Source: an uncultured Lachnospiraceae bacterium
Lineage (GTDB): Bacteria; Bacillota; Clostridia; Lachnospirales; Lachnospiraceae
Length of the DNA: 58,305 nt
Assembly (NCBI GenBank): GCA_902770965.1
Contig: CACXUY010000010.1
Span: forward strand, 1 to 58,305
Direction of reading: 5' to 3'
Shown piece after piece: positions 1-7,766 of this stretch. The position numbers and the translations under genes are program-made. The notes beneath the pieces are model-generated. The model made no database searches and was not told the DNA's origin. It worked only from the letters and a program-made list of their open reading frames with translations. How positions within the stretch are numbered: the first letter of the stretch is position 1; the number at the start of each line of letters is the position of its first letter.

Positions 1-1
1 G

Positions 2-77
2 GCCGGCAATCGGTCAAGCCGGCAATCGGTCAAGCCGGCAATCGGTCAAGTCGGCAATCGGTCAAGCTGGCAGTCAG
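2..77. repeat. 16-bp tandem repeat, about 4.7 copies
   Basis: A 16-bp unit (gccggcaatcggtcaa) repeats at 2-17, 18-33, 34-49 and 50-65 and then decays at 66-77. Copies one to three are identical and the fourth has one change. It lies just before a terminator, so it is probably in the tail of an upstream transcript. The array may start before the window edge. The units have no spacers, so it is not a CRISPR array. Confidence 0.9.
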
Positions 78-126
78 CCGGAGCAACTATCTGTAATGCC
101 GGCATTCAGCCAGGCCAACAATATAT

Positions 127-163
127 GGGCAGATCATCATTCGGGATGATTCTGCCCTTTTTT
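127..163 (+). terminator. Rho-independent terminator of an upstream unit
   Basis: A GC-rich stem of about 12 bp with one bulge (ggg at 127 pairing with the ccc ending at 157) and a short ATTCGG loop is followed by six T. It ends a plus-strand unit whose gene lies outside the window. Confidence 0.8.
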
Positions 164-267
164 CGTATTAGCGGTCATGCAGGCTGTTTTCACAGGAGGT
201 AATGAAAGGTTTCTTTCATATTTTTGCGTCATTAATGCATTTTCTTTCCCACTATTCCTACCAAACG

Positions 268-276
268 TGTTATAAT
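268..276 (+). promoter_or_regulatory. Extended -10 promoter for the oligopeptide-binding protein gene
   Basis: A perfect TATAAT at 271-276 is preceded by TG at 268-269, forming an extended -10. No convincing -35 lies at normal spacing. The start codon is at 360, so the leader would be about 77 nt. Confidence 0.5.
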
Positions 277-359
277 CATCGTGGTATTTTCTCTGCTGGC
301 GAATCGTTGTAGTTTGAATCTGGCCGACGCTGGTCACGTTCCTGGGAGGAAGAGTCAAG

Positions 360-2081
360 ATGCTAGAAATCAAAAGGATGATAGCTATGGCAGCTGCGGC
401 GCTTGCAGTCTTGTCTCTGGTTTTTTTTATCAGTAGTGTCCAGGATAAGAACAGTGTCCCAGACGATTTTATGGATGTGGAGATCGGAAAGGAGATCGAT
501 GCATCCTCTGAGGTTTTGGATGTCACGAGAATCCCATGGACTGAGGAGTCCATTGATGGAAGCACCTTTGACGAAGGTAAGGTGTTCAGGTACGCCATTT
601 CATCGCTTGCAGGCACATTTGATCCGGCTTTTACGAATACTGAGGCGGAAGATACCATCGTCTACCATATATATGAGGGACTATACCGGACGGTGGACGG
701 CGAGCTTGTTCCTGCCGGAGCAACCAGCGTTGATATAAGCGAGGATGGCCTGACCTATACATTTCATTTGAACGAGAAGGCGAGATGGTCTGACGGCAGG
801 AAGGTCACTGCGAAGGACTATGCTTATGGCATTCGCCGCCATATGAATCCTGTGCTTGCTTCTCCGACAGCGTATCTGGGAGATGTCGTCAAGAACGGTG
901 CTGCCGTGAGGAAGGGTGATCTTGCTCTCTCGGAACTCGGCGTCAGGGCTGAGGGGGATTATACCCTGGTGATCACCCTGGAGCATCCGGCGGAATATTT
1001 CCTTTACTTGCTTCAGACAGGAGCCTTCTGTCCGGTGCGCAGCGATTATGTGGAGATATATGGCGAGAGTTACTGCTCTTCATCAGGACATCAGGTCTAC
1101 AATGGTCCTTTTTCAATTCGCTCGATAGCAGAAAAGATGATCGTGCTCGAACGGAATCCGAACTATTGGGACGCAAGCAATGTAAAGCTTGACAGGGTTG
1201 TGATCCATACTGCCATAGACGGCGACGCGGCGACGCGGCTCTACCACGAGGGCAAACTGGATTATGCTGATCTTCCATATTCTTCCGCGAACACTGACAA
1301 TAACGCGATTTTTTATATGGACGGCGCGGTCGATTATGTAGTCCCTAACTTTGATAACAGATTCCTGGCCAACAAGAATCTCAGGATGGCCATCAGCTAT
1401 GCCATCGATCGTAATTCCCTCAGCGGCATCTCCGGCAACGAGGCTTTTTTGCGTTTCGTGCCTTCTTATGTCTTGGGAGTTGATGGGGGAACCTATGGAC
1501 GGCTCTTCCCTTACGATGCGGTTCCCGCGTCAGGTGATGAGGAGATCGCGAAGAACTATCTGCAAGCTGCTCTCTCGGAGCTTGGATGCAGGGCGAAGGA
1601 TATAAGCCTGAGAGCAGTCACGGTGGACAATGGGCTGTGCCAGGCGGAAGCACTCATGTTCATAGAACAGGTTACGAGAGTCCTTGGAATTAATATAAAC
1701 CTGATCACCGCGCCTTACAGTGTGAGAAATGCCATCATGATACCACATTCAGAGGAGTTCGACCTGCTGTTCACCGGATGGATGCCCGATTATCCTGATG
1801 CCTTGAGTTTCCTTGAACCGTTCGTGTCTGATGGGAGCATGAATTTCAGTAATTATTCAAGCTATGAATATGACAACTGGATCGCAAAGTCGGGATTGCT
1901 GTTCGGAGAGGAGAGGCAGGCGGCACTTTTTGAGGCAGAGAAGACCCTCCTTGACGACGGAGCCGTATTTGCTTTTAAGGTGCGTTCGGGGCAGTATCTA
2001 CTTGGTCCTGAATTCACTCATCTGAGCAGTTATTGGGTTGGACATTCGCTGGAGTATATATTCGCGGATAAAGAAGAGTAA
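360..2081 (+). CDS. Oligopeptide ABC transporter substrate-binding protein, OppA-like (SBP family 5)
   Basis: This 573-residue protein belongs to the extracellular solute-binding family 5 (OppA/DppA). The N-terminal lobe has the family hallmarks around residues 75-160 (a predicted 'F DPAFTNTEAED' opening strand, then the RWSDGRKVTAKDYAYG segment), and a NPNYWD motif sits near residue 270. Family members bind peptides and hand them to Opp/Dpp permeases. Residues 1-26 form a hydrophobic anchor or signal without a lipobox cysteine, unlike typical Gram-positive binding proteins, so it may stay anchored by that helix or be released. A GGGAGGA box 9 nt upstream supports the ATG at 360. No permease or ATPase genes are adjacent, so it is an orphan binding protein here, and it could have a sensory role. 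Confidence 0.85.
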   Translation: MLEIKRMIAMAAAALAVLSLVFFISSVQDKNSVPDDFMDVEIGKEIDASSEVLDVTRIPWTEESIDGSTFDEGKVFRYAISSLAGTFDPAFTNTEAEDTIVYHIYEGLYRTVDGELVPAGATSVDISEDGLTYTFHLNEKARWSDGRKVTAKDYAYGIRRHMNPVLASPTAYLGDVVKNGAAVRKGDLALSELGVRAEGDYTLVITLEHPAEYFLYLLQTGAFCPVRSDYVEIYGESYCSSSGHQVYNGPFSIRSIAEKMIVLERNPNYWDASNVKLDRVVIHTAIDGDAATRLYHEGKLDYADLPYSSANTDNNAIFYMDGAVDYVVPNFDNRFLANKNLRMAISYAIDRNSLSGISGNEAFLRFVPSYVLGVDGGTYGRLFPYDAVPASGDEEIAKNYLQAALSELGCRAKDISLRAVTVDNGLCQAEALMFIEQVTRVLGININLITAPYSVRNAIMIPHSEEFDLLFTGWMPDYPDALSFLEPFVSDGSMNFSNYSSYEYDNWIAKSGLLFGEERQAALFEAEKTLLDDGAVFAFKVRSGQYLLGPEFTHLSSYWVGHSLEYIFADKEE

Positions 2082-2163
2082 AGGCACATTCTGCGCGGTT
2101 TTCGGAGATCGCAATTCAGGATAAATCGCGTATAGGAAAGAATAAATGAATAAGGAGATCGAT

Positions 2164-2685
2164 ATGGCAAATAATCCGGTTATAACCATGATTATGGAAG
2201 ACGGCGGGAAGATCGTCGCGGAGCTCTATCCAGAGGTTGCCCCGAACACTGTGAACAATTTTATCAGCCTTGTTAAGAAGGGCTTTTATGACGGACTCAT
2301 TTTCCACCGCGTTATCAGCGGCTTTATGATTCAAGGCGGGGATCCCAGAGGAACCGGTACGGGCGGTCCTGGTTATTGCATAAAAGGAGAGTTTCGGCAA
2401 AATGGCGTCAAAAACGATCTTAAGCATACTCCGGGAGTGCTTTCGATGGCTCGTGCCATGAATCCCGACAGCGCGGGTTCGCAGTTTTTCATCATGCATG
2501 CCGCGGCTCCGTACCTTGACGGTGCTTACGCTGCCTTTGGCAAGGTAACGGAGGGCATGGATGTGGTGGATCGCATCGCGAGGACGAGAACCGATTTCAG
2601 CGACCGCCCGCTTGAAGAACAGAAGATCAGGACAGTTACGGTTGAGACTTTCGGTGAGGATTATCCGAGCCCCGAAACTTGTTAA
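2164..2685 (+). CDS. ppiB: Peptidyl-prolyl cis-trans isomerase, cyclophilin type
   Basis: A single-domain cyclophilin of 173 residues. It catalyses cis-trans isomerisation of prolyl bonds during folding and is probably cytoplasmic, as no signal peptide is seen. The FHRVISGFMIQGGD segment, with the catalytic Arg, and the SAGSQFF segment are both intact. An in-frame ATG at 2146 is possible, but AAGGAG at 2152-2157 sits 6 nt before the ATG at 2164, and the MANNP start matches relatives. It precedes ddl by 21 nt and is probably co-transcribed with the cell-wall genes. Confidence 0.93.
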   Translation: MANNPVITMIMEDGGKIVAELYPEVAPNTVNNFISLVKKGFYDGLIFHRVISGFMIQGGDPRGTGTGGPGYCIKGEFRQNGVKNDLKHTPGVLSMARAMNPDSAGSQFFIMHAAAPYLDGAYAAFGKVTEGMDVVDRIARTRTDFSDRPLEEQKIRTVTVETFGEDYPSPETC

Positions 2686-2706
2686 CCGGAGGATGAGAGG
2701 AGTGTC

Positions 2707-3795
2707 ATGAAACAAAAGGTATTGGTGCTTTTCGGAGGTCAGTCCACGGAACATGAGATCAGCTGCATCTCCGCTGCCACGATCATACGCTGCATTAACC
2801 GGGACAGATACGATGTGCTTCTCATCGGGATAACCCGTGAGGGAAGGTGGCTGCTCGTAGATGATGTCGCACAGATTGAGGATGGCAGCTGGAGGGCTTC
2901 CAGGAAGACGGCTGTGCTCTCTCCCGATGCGGTCACACATGGGATCATAGTAATCGAAAACGATTCCGCCAGAACAGCTCACATAGATATCTGTTTCCCG
3001 GTCCTGCACGGTTTGTATGGAGAGGACGGGACGGTTCAGGGGCTGCTTGAGCTTGCCTGCATCCCATATGTCGGCTGTGGAGTCCTTGCCTCCGCTGTCA
3101 GCATGGACAAGCTGTATACGAAGATCATCGCGGATTCATGTGGTGTTTGCCAGGCGCGCTATGTCGCAGTCCATGACATAGATTGTGAGGAATACGAGGA
3201 TGTCGCGGACCGCGTTGAGGCGGCTCTTGCCTATCCTGTTTTTGTGAAGCCGGCAAATGCAGGCTCATCTTACGGCGTATCCTGCGCGAAGGACAGGGCT
3301 GAGCTGTTGAACTCTATAGCTGCGGCAGCAAAGGTCGACAAAGAGATCCTTTTTGAGGAGACCATACGCGGCAGAGAGCTTGAGTGCGCGGTTTTCTCCG
3401 ACGGTCAGCCTGAAGCGTCCGGCATCGGAGAGATCCTCTCGGCGGGGGCATTCTACGACTATGACTCGAAATACAACAATGCCCAGTCGCGCACCGTCAT
3501 AGATCCGGTGCTTCCTGAGGGCAAGGCGGAAGAGATACGAAAAGCCGCAGTCAAGGTTTTTACAGCGGTTGGCGCGAAGGGCTTTTCGAGGGTTGACTTT
3601 TTCCTTGAGAATGGAACCAACCGAGTTGTTTTCAACGAGATCAACACCATACCTGGATTTACTGCCATCAGCATGTATCCGATGCTGTGGGAGGCGCGTT
3701 CCGTCAGCAAGGAGGAGCTGATCGATAAGCTTCTTAAGTCGGCTTCGCTCAGACGGAAGGCTTCTGATGAGAAAACGGTTGCGGAGGGATGCTGA
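2707..3795 (+). CDS. ddl: D-alanine--D-alanine ligase
   Basis: This 362-residue ATP-grasp enzyme joins two D-alanines for the peptidoglycan pentapeptide. It opens with the LFGGQSTEHEISC loop, followed by HGLYGEDGTVQG in the N-terminal domain. The ATP-grasp part carries VKPANAGSSYGVS, and the C-terminal metal and phosphate site has NEINTIPGFT. The FYDYDSKY omega-loop region is of the D-Ala-D-Ala type, not the D-Ala-D-Lac type. It is followed 2 nt later by murI, so the two are translationally close and both feed the D-amino-acid part of the peptidoglycan precursor. Confidence 0.96.
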   Translation: MKQKVLVLFGGQSTEHEISCISAATIIRCINRDRYDVLLIGITREGRWLLVDDVAQIEDGSWRASRKTAVLSPDAVTHGIIVIENDSARTAHIDICFPVLHGLYGEDGTVQGLLELACIPYVGCGVLASAVSMDKLYTKIIADSCGVCQARYVAVHDIDCEEYEDVADRVEAALAYPVFVKPANAGSSYGVSCAKDRAELLNSIAAAAKVDKEILFEETIRGRELECAVFSDGQPEASGIGEILSAGAFYDYDSKYNNAQSRTVIDPVLPEGKAEEIRKAAVKVFTAVGAKGFSRVDFFLENGTNRVVFNEINTIPGFTAISMYPMLWEARSVSKEELIDKLLKSASLRRKASDEKTVAEGC

Positions 3796-3797
3796 CG

Positions 3798-4613
3798 ATG
3801 AGTAGTGACGCGCCAATAGGAGTTTTTGATTCCGGCGTGGGCGGCCTCACGGTTGCCCGCGAGATCATGAGGCAGCTGCCGGAAGAGCGGATGGTGTATT
3901 TCGGTGATACCGCGAGGCTTCCGTATGGCTCGAAGTCACGGGACACGATTACCCGTTTTGTGCGGCAGATCATAGCCTTCCTTAAGACAAGGCAGGTCAA
4001 GGCTATTGTTTTTGCGTGCAACACCGCCAGCGCATATGCGCTGGACACGATTGAAAAAGAGATAGACCTTCCTATCATAGGCGTTGTGAGACCTGGGGCG
4101 AGGACAGCCGTAAAAGCCACAAAGAACAAGAAAATAGGCGTCATCGCGACTGATGCCACTATAAACAGTGGTCTTTACACTGAGTTTATCCAGGCAATCG
4201 ATCCTGAGATCCAAGTTTACAGCAAGGCCTGTCCGCTTTTCGTGCCCCTTGTGGAAGAGGGGCTGACACACGATTTCGTGACGGAAGAGATAGCGCGGAG
4301 GTATCTGTCGCGCTTCAAAGAGGACGAGATCGATACACTTATATTGGGCTGCACCCATTATCCCCTTCTTCGGTCGCTTATCGGCCGTCTGATGGGCAAC
4401 GAGGTGCGCCTTGTCAATCCGGCGTATGAGACTGCTATAGCGTTGCGCGAGATGTTGGCTGACAAGGGCATAGCTGCCTGGCCGGGGACCATAGCGGAAG
4501 GACATCATGAATTCTTTGTGAGCGACGGCGCGGAGAAGTTCCGTGTCTTTGCCAATTCGATCATGCCGCAGACAATCCCTGAAACCAAGGTTATCAATAT
4601 CGAGAAGTTTTGA
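3798..4613 (+). CDS. murI: Glutamate racemase
   Basis: This 271-residue Asp/Glu racemase family protein makes D-glutamate for the peptidoglycan stem peptide. Both catalytic cysteines are visible, in FACNTASA and LGCTHYP, with the substrate-binding DSGVGGLTV and PYGSKS segments. An earlier ATG at 3789 touches the GGAGGG ribosome-binding site, leaving no spacing. The ATG at 3798 lies 9 nt after it and is chosen. It is directly coupled to ddl upstream and followed by the carboxypeptidase gene, a coherent cell-wall unit. Confidence 0.95.
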   Translation: MSSDAPIGVFDSGVGGLTVAREIMRQLPEERMVYFGDTARLPYGSKSRDTITRFVRQIIAFLKTRQVKAIVFACNTASAYALDTIEKEIDLPIIGVVRPGARTAVKATKNKKIGVIATDATINSGLYTEFIQAIDPEIQVYSKACPLFVPLVEEGLTHDFVTEEIARRYLSRFKEDEIDTLILGCTHYPLLRSLIGRLMGNEVRLVNPAYETAIALREMLADKGIAAWPGTIAEGHHEFFVSDGAEKFRVFANSIMPQTIPETKVINIEKF

Positions 4614-4822
4614 TGCCGAGGCAAGATGTCAGTTCTTCTCGGCTAAAGCAGGTGAAAGTGTTGAATATAATTAAGGAAAGCTTACTTAAAACGATATCGG
4701 ATTCTTACAGCGGCGGGGATGGCGCGAAGCATATAGAGGGCGATCAAGATATGAGCGTGTCAGGCTGCTTTCGTAAGATAAATACTTCGGCAGGTCGGCG
4801 TGACAGAGCCGGTGGACTTAAG

Positions 4823-6631
4823 ATGCATGGGTCCGGAAAGCTGCGGAAGATATATGCCGCAGCAGCAGTATTTCTCGCGGCTTTTATGGTAATGACGCTG
4901 CCGGTCCGGGCATACGCAGCTATAGGAGGCAACAGCGCCCCCCTCATAGACAATCGAAAGCTTGAGGACTGGCCTTCGGAGCGTGCTCCGGAGTTGGACT
5001 GCGTGTCCGCTTATGCCGTTGAGGCACAGAGCGGGACGGTCGTCTTCTCAAAAGCCGGAGACCGTTCGATGCATCCGGCGAGCATCACTAAGGTCATGAC
5101 TGCGCTCATCGTCATTGAAAACTGCGGCCTGGATGAGATGGTCACATTTGAATCGCAGGATGTAGATCATCTTGAGTCCGGAGGCAATAATTTTGCCATA
5201 AAATGGAAGGGTGAGACCCTTTCCGTCAGAGACTGCCTCTACGCTCTGCTTCTCGAATCGGTCAATGAGTGCGGCATGGCTCTGGCCAGGCATACATCAG
5301 GCTCTGTTGATGCTTTTTGTGCTTTGATGAACCAGAGGGCGATAGATATCGGCTGCACGGGGACACATTTTACTAATCCTCATGGATTGAATGATGAGGC
5401 TCATGTCACTACTGCCCGCGATATGGTGCTTATCTTCAGGGAGTGCTTAAGGAACGAGACTTTCTACGAGATTGCCTCCGCGCTTCGGTATAAGATCGCC
5501 GGAACAGCGTTGAATCCGAACGGGTTGTCCTGCTACAACCATGACAGGATGATGCGGCCTGACAGTGATCACTATGACGAGCATGTGATAGCGGGCAAGA
5601 CCGGCTACACTTCGATATGCGGCAATACCTTGCTGACATACGCCGAGAAGGATGGGATGCAGCTCCTCATCTGCCTGCTCAAAGGAAGCAGCGCAGCAAA
5701 TAATTACAGAGACACGAAAAGGGTGATGAATTACGCCACAGAGAATTTTGTGATCTCTGACATGGAGCCTCTTTCCAATGACTTTGCCAAAGGCTTGGTC
5801 ACAAGGGCAGGACTGAGGCTGGGTGTTGATGGAAATGGAAAGCTGTTCGTCCCGAAATCATACGAGGGAAATATGCATTTTTATTATTATCCCTCACCGG
5901 ATGCCCCGAATTATGTTGATGGGTGGGTCGGCACTATATTTTACCGTATAAATGGGCAGACTATATCCACTATGAGAGTGGTGGACATAGGGCCTGCGCT
6001 CTCCGGGACGGAGGATGAAATCACGACAGAGTCTTTTCAGGACACCGAGGATGAGACTGACTCTGGTGCCGTGGAAAAGGTCAGCGGCTTGGCGGGTCCT
6101 ATAGATGTTACGCGCGACGCGTCTGAAGGGCAGGGGCAGGATAAGAATGCCGATACTCAGAATACGGACGCCGATGCACAGAATAAGGATGCCGATGCTC
6201 AGAATACGGACACGAAAAAACAAGAAGCGGACAAAGCGGGGCACGGCATAGAAGGCTGGGTAAAGAAGGTACTGTTGGTCATTCTCATACTGATATTGCT
6301 CTTCGCGATATTTGTCCTGGAACGCTATATAAGATACCGCCGCAGGCAGCGTGAGCGTAAACGCCGGAGGGAGGAGCGCCGCAGGAGACAGATGGAGGCG
6401 CGGAAGAAGGAAGAGGAAAGGCTTGCCGCAGAAAAAGCCCTGGAGTCAGCTATTCTGAAAGCCATAGCACAAACCCGCAAGGATGATGACGACCCAGGTG
6501 AAGCAGGGCAGGCGGATGGTCTGGACGATACTTTTTCTGAAGATGAGACCGGGGCTGGGCTTGCGGAAAAGCAGACTGACGAGTCATCCACAGGCAGACA
6601 AGGTGAGACTATAACCGATGATGAAGCATAA
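4823..6631 (+). CDS. D-alanyl-D-alanine carboxypeptidase (peptidase S11, PBP5-like) with cytoplasmic charged tail
   Basis: A penicillin-binding protein that trims the terminal D-Ala of peptidoglycan side chains. Counting from this start, residues 1-32 form a signal peptide ending AYA. The active site shows SITK (87-90), SVN (146-148) and KTG (259-261), followed by a PBP5-type C-terminal beta domain. It continues with a low-complexity stretch built on N-A/T-D-A-Q-N repeats, a transmembrane helix near residues 480-505, and about 95 very charged residues rich in Arg, Lys and Glu. Family members usually end at about 400 residues with an amphipathic anchor, so this tail is unusual. The open frame runs back to a TTG at 4610 overlapping murI. 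The ATG at 4823 is chosen for its signal peptide and GGTGG box, and the start is uncertain. Confidence 0.85.
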   Translation: MHGSGKLRKIYAAAAVFLAAFMVMTLPVRAYAAIGGNSAPLIDNRKLEDWPSERAPELDCVSAYAVEAQSGTVVFSKAGDRSMHPASITKVMTALIVIENCGLDEMVTFESQDVDHLESGGNNFAIKWKGETLSVRDCLYALLLESVNECGMALARHTSGSVDAFCALMNQRAIDIGCTGTHFTNPHGLNDEAHVTTARDMVLIFRECLRNETFYEIASALRYKIAGTALNPNGLSCYNHDRMMRPDSDHYDEHVIAGKTGYTSICGNTLLTYAEKDGMQLLICLLKGSSAANNYRDTKRVMNYATENFVISDMEPLSNDFAKGLVTRAGLRLGVDGNGKLFVPKSYEGNMHFYYYPSPDAPNYVDGWVGTIFYRINGQTISTMRVVDIGPALSGTEDEITTESFQDTEDETDSGAVEKVSGLAGPIDVTRDASEGQGQDKNADTQNTDADAQNKDADAQNTDTKKQEADKAGHGIEGWVKKVLLVILILILLFAIFVLERYIRYRRRQRERKRRREERRRRQMEARKKEEERLAAEKALESAILKAIAQTRKDDDDPGEAGQADGLDDTFSEDETGAGLAEKQTDESSTGRQGETITDDEA

Positions 6632-6760
6632 AGCCGGATATATTTCGATTTCGTCATAGTGAAGTGATCGGGGTTAATGAAGGAAGCACGGGGCCACGCG
6701 GAGACTTATAAAAGTATGGTTGTGCCAAACTTGGCATGTAGGTTTACTAACAGATAAAAA

Positions 6761-6794
6761 AGCGGCTGGGCATCGATCTTGATGCTCAGCCGCT
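6761..6794 (-). terminator. Rho-independent terminator of the minus-strand membrane protein gene
   Basis: A 14-bp stem with one mismatch and a 6-nt loop. Read on the minus strand it ends in a five-T run (AAAAA at 6756-6760 on the plus strand). It lies 43 nt after the minus-strand stop codon. The plus-strand side lacks a T tract, so termination of the convergent carboxypeptidase transcript is less certain. Confidence 0.8.
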
Positions 6795-6837
6795 GTGCTT
6801 AGAATGTCAATGCTCTTGGTCTGATGGCAGACGGTGG

Positions 6838-7506
6838 TTATCTTTTGCTTTTGCCGGAATGTCCTTTGTTCTTTTTCTTGGACTTTGACTTGCCAGAGTT
6901 CTTCTTGGCGGGTGCTTCAGCCTGCTCCGCCGCAGCGGCAGCTTTTGCCTTGGCGGCTTCCGCGCGCTGGGCAGCTACCTTCTCCTGCCGCTCTTTGCGA
7001 GCCTGCCTTTTCAGCGACGCTTCCTGATCGCGCTTGTCCTGCTCCTGGGCAGCCTCTTTGTCGGCTTTGTTTCCAAAAATACGTTCTTTCAAAGTGGGCT
7101 TTTTGGGGATAGTAGGAATAGCTCCGCCGCGGACAGCTTTGATCCCGGTGATATACATGCCGGATACTTCGACCTTGCACTCCTTCTGGAGGGGAAGTAC
7201 ATCGAATACATCCTTGTCACAGGCCATGGTCATGATCTGGGGACCTAGCTTCGCCTTAACTATAGGAAGCTTCTGCCATCTCAGATACTTGGGCGTCTGG
7301 TCGATGGCGATTTGTGGAAGCCCGCTCTTACTCACCGGCAGCATCTTCTTATCTATAATAAGAAGCGAAGTGACCTGTTTCATCGCGTCGAGCTGTGCCT
7401 GGGCCGCTTCTTGCTTTTTTTGCATCCGGCTTCCTAATATATATAGGACGAGCAGCACGATCGCTGCTATGGCCAGAATGATCAACAGTATCTGCCATGG
7501 TTTCAT
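6838..7506 (-). CDS. Membrane-anchored basic protein of unknown function
   Basis: I do not recognise this 222-residue protein. Residues 4-25 form one hydrophobic helix (MKPWQILLIILAIAAIVLLV), followed by a short coiled region and a soluble middle domain (about 45-150) with no motif I know. The C-terminal 75 residues are Lys/Ala/Glu-rich and end in a Lys-Ser-Gly cluster suited to nucleic-acid or envelope-polymer contact. An earlier ATG overlaps the GGGAGGT box, while the ATG at 7506 is spaced 7 nt from it. It is divergent from rpoB, has its own promoter and terminator, and is a single-gene unit. Confidence 0.75.
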   Translation of the reverse strand: MKPWQILLIILAIAAIVLLVLYILGSRMQKKQEAAQAQLDAMKQVTSLLIIDKKMLPVSKSGLPQIAIDQTPKYLRWQKLPIVKAKLGPQIMTMACDKDVFDVLPLQKECKVEVSGMYITGIKAVRGGAIPTIPKKPTLKERIFGNKADKEAAQEQDKRDQEASLKRQARKERQEKVAAQRAEAAKAKAAAAAEQAEAPAKKNSGKSKSKKKNKGHSGKSKR

Positions 7507-7611
7507 AAACATACCTCCCGAAGATAACAGATTGATGCGGCAGTCAGTAAACCTGCATGCACATGTCGCAAGCGGAGGGCTTAAACCGTGGAACTGCCGT
7601 ATAACCACAAT

Positions 7612-7640
7612 ATTATAGCATCTGGAAATTGGCGTTGCAA
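7612..7640 (-). promoter_or_regulatory. Promoter for the basic membrane protein gene
   Basis: On the minus strand a TTGCAA -35 (7640-7635) is separated by 17 nt from a perfect TATAAT -10 (7617-7612). The start codon is at 7506, giving a leader of about 100 nt. It is back to back with the rpoB promoter. Confidence 0.65.
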
Positions 7641-7668
7641 TACCACTGTGAAAAATAAAAAACACAGC

Positions 7669-7697
7669 TTGACAGCTTTTTTTATCTTTGGTATTAT
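7669..7697 (+). promoter_or_regulatory. Sigma-A-type promoter of rpoBC
   Basis: A perfect TTGACA (7669-7674), a 17-nt spacer and TATTAT (7692-7697). Transcription would start near 7704, about 63 nt before the rpoB ATG. Confidence 0.85.
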
Positions 7698-7766
7698 GGA
7701 GAATGCACTATTGTGAAAAGCTGTCTTCTCAGCTGGCATAAAGCATAATTATGGGGTGAATCGTCT

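Noticed and set aside
2-77. CRISPR array
   Set aside because: Units are contiguous, with no spacers. No cas genes are present anywhere in the window.
2116-3009. 297-residue open frame antisense to ppiB and ddl
   Set aside because: It lies wholly across two confidently assigned genes and shows no domain or ribosome-binding site.
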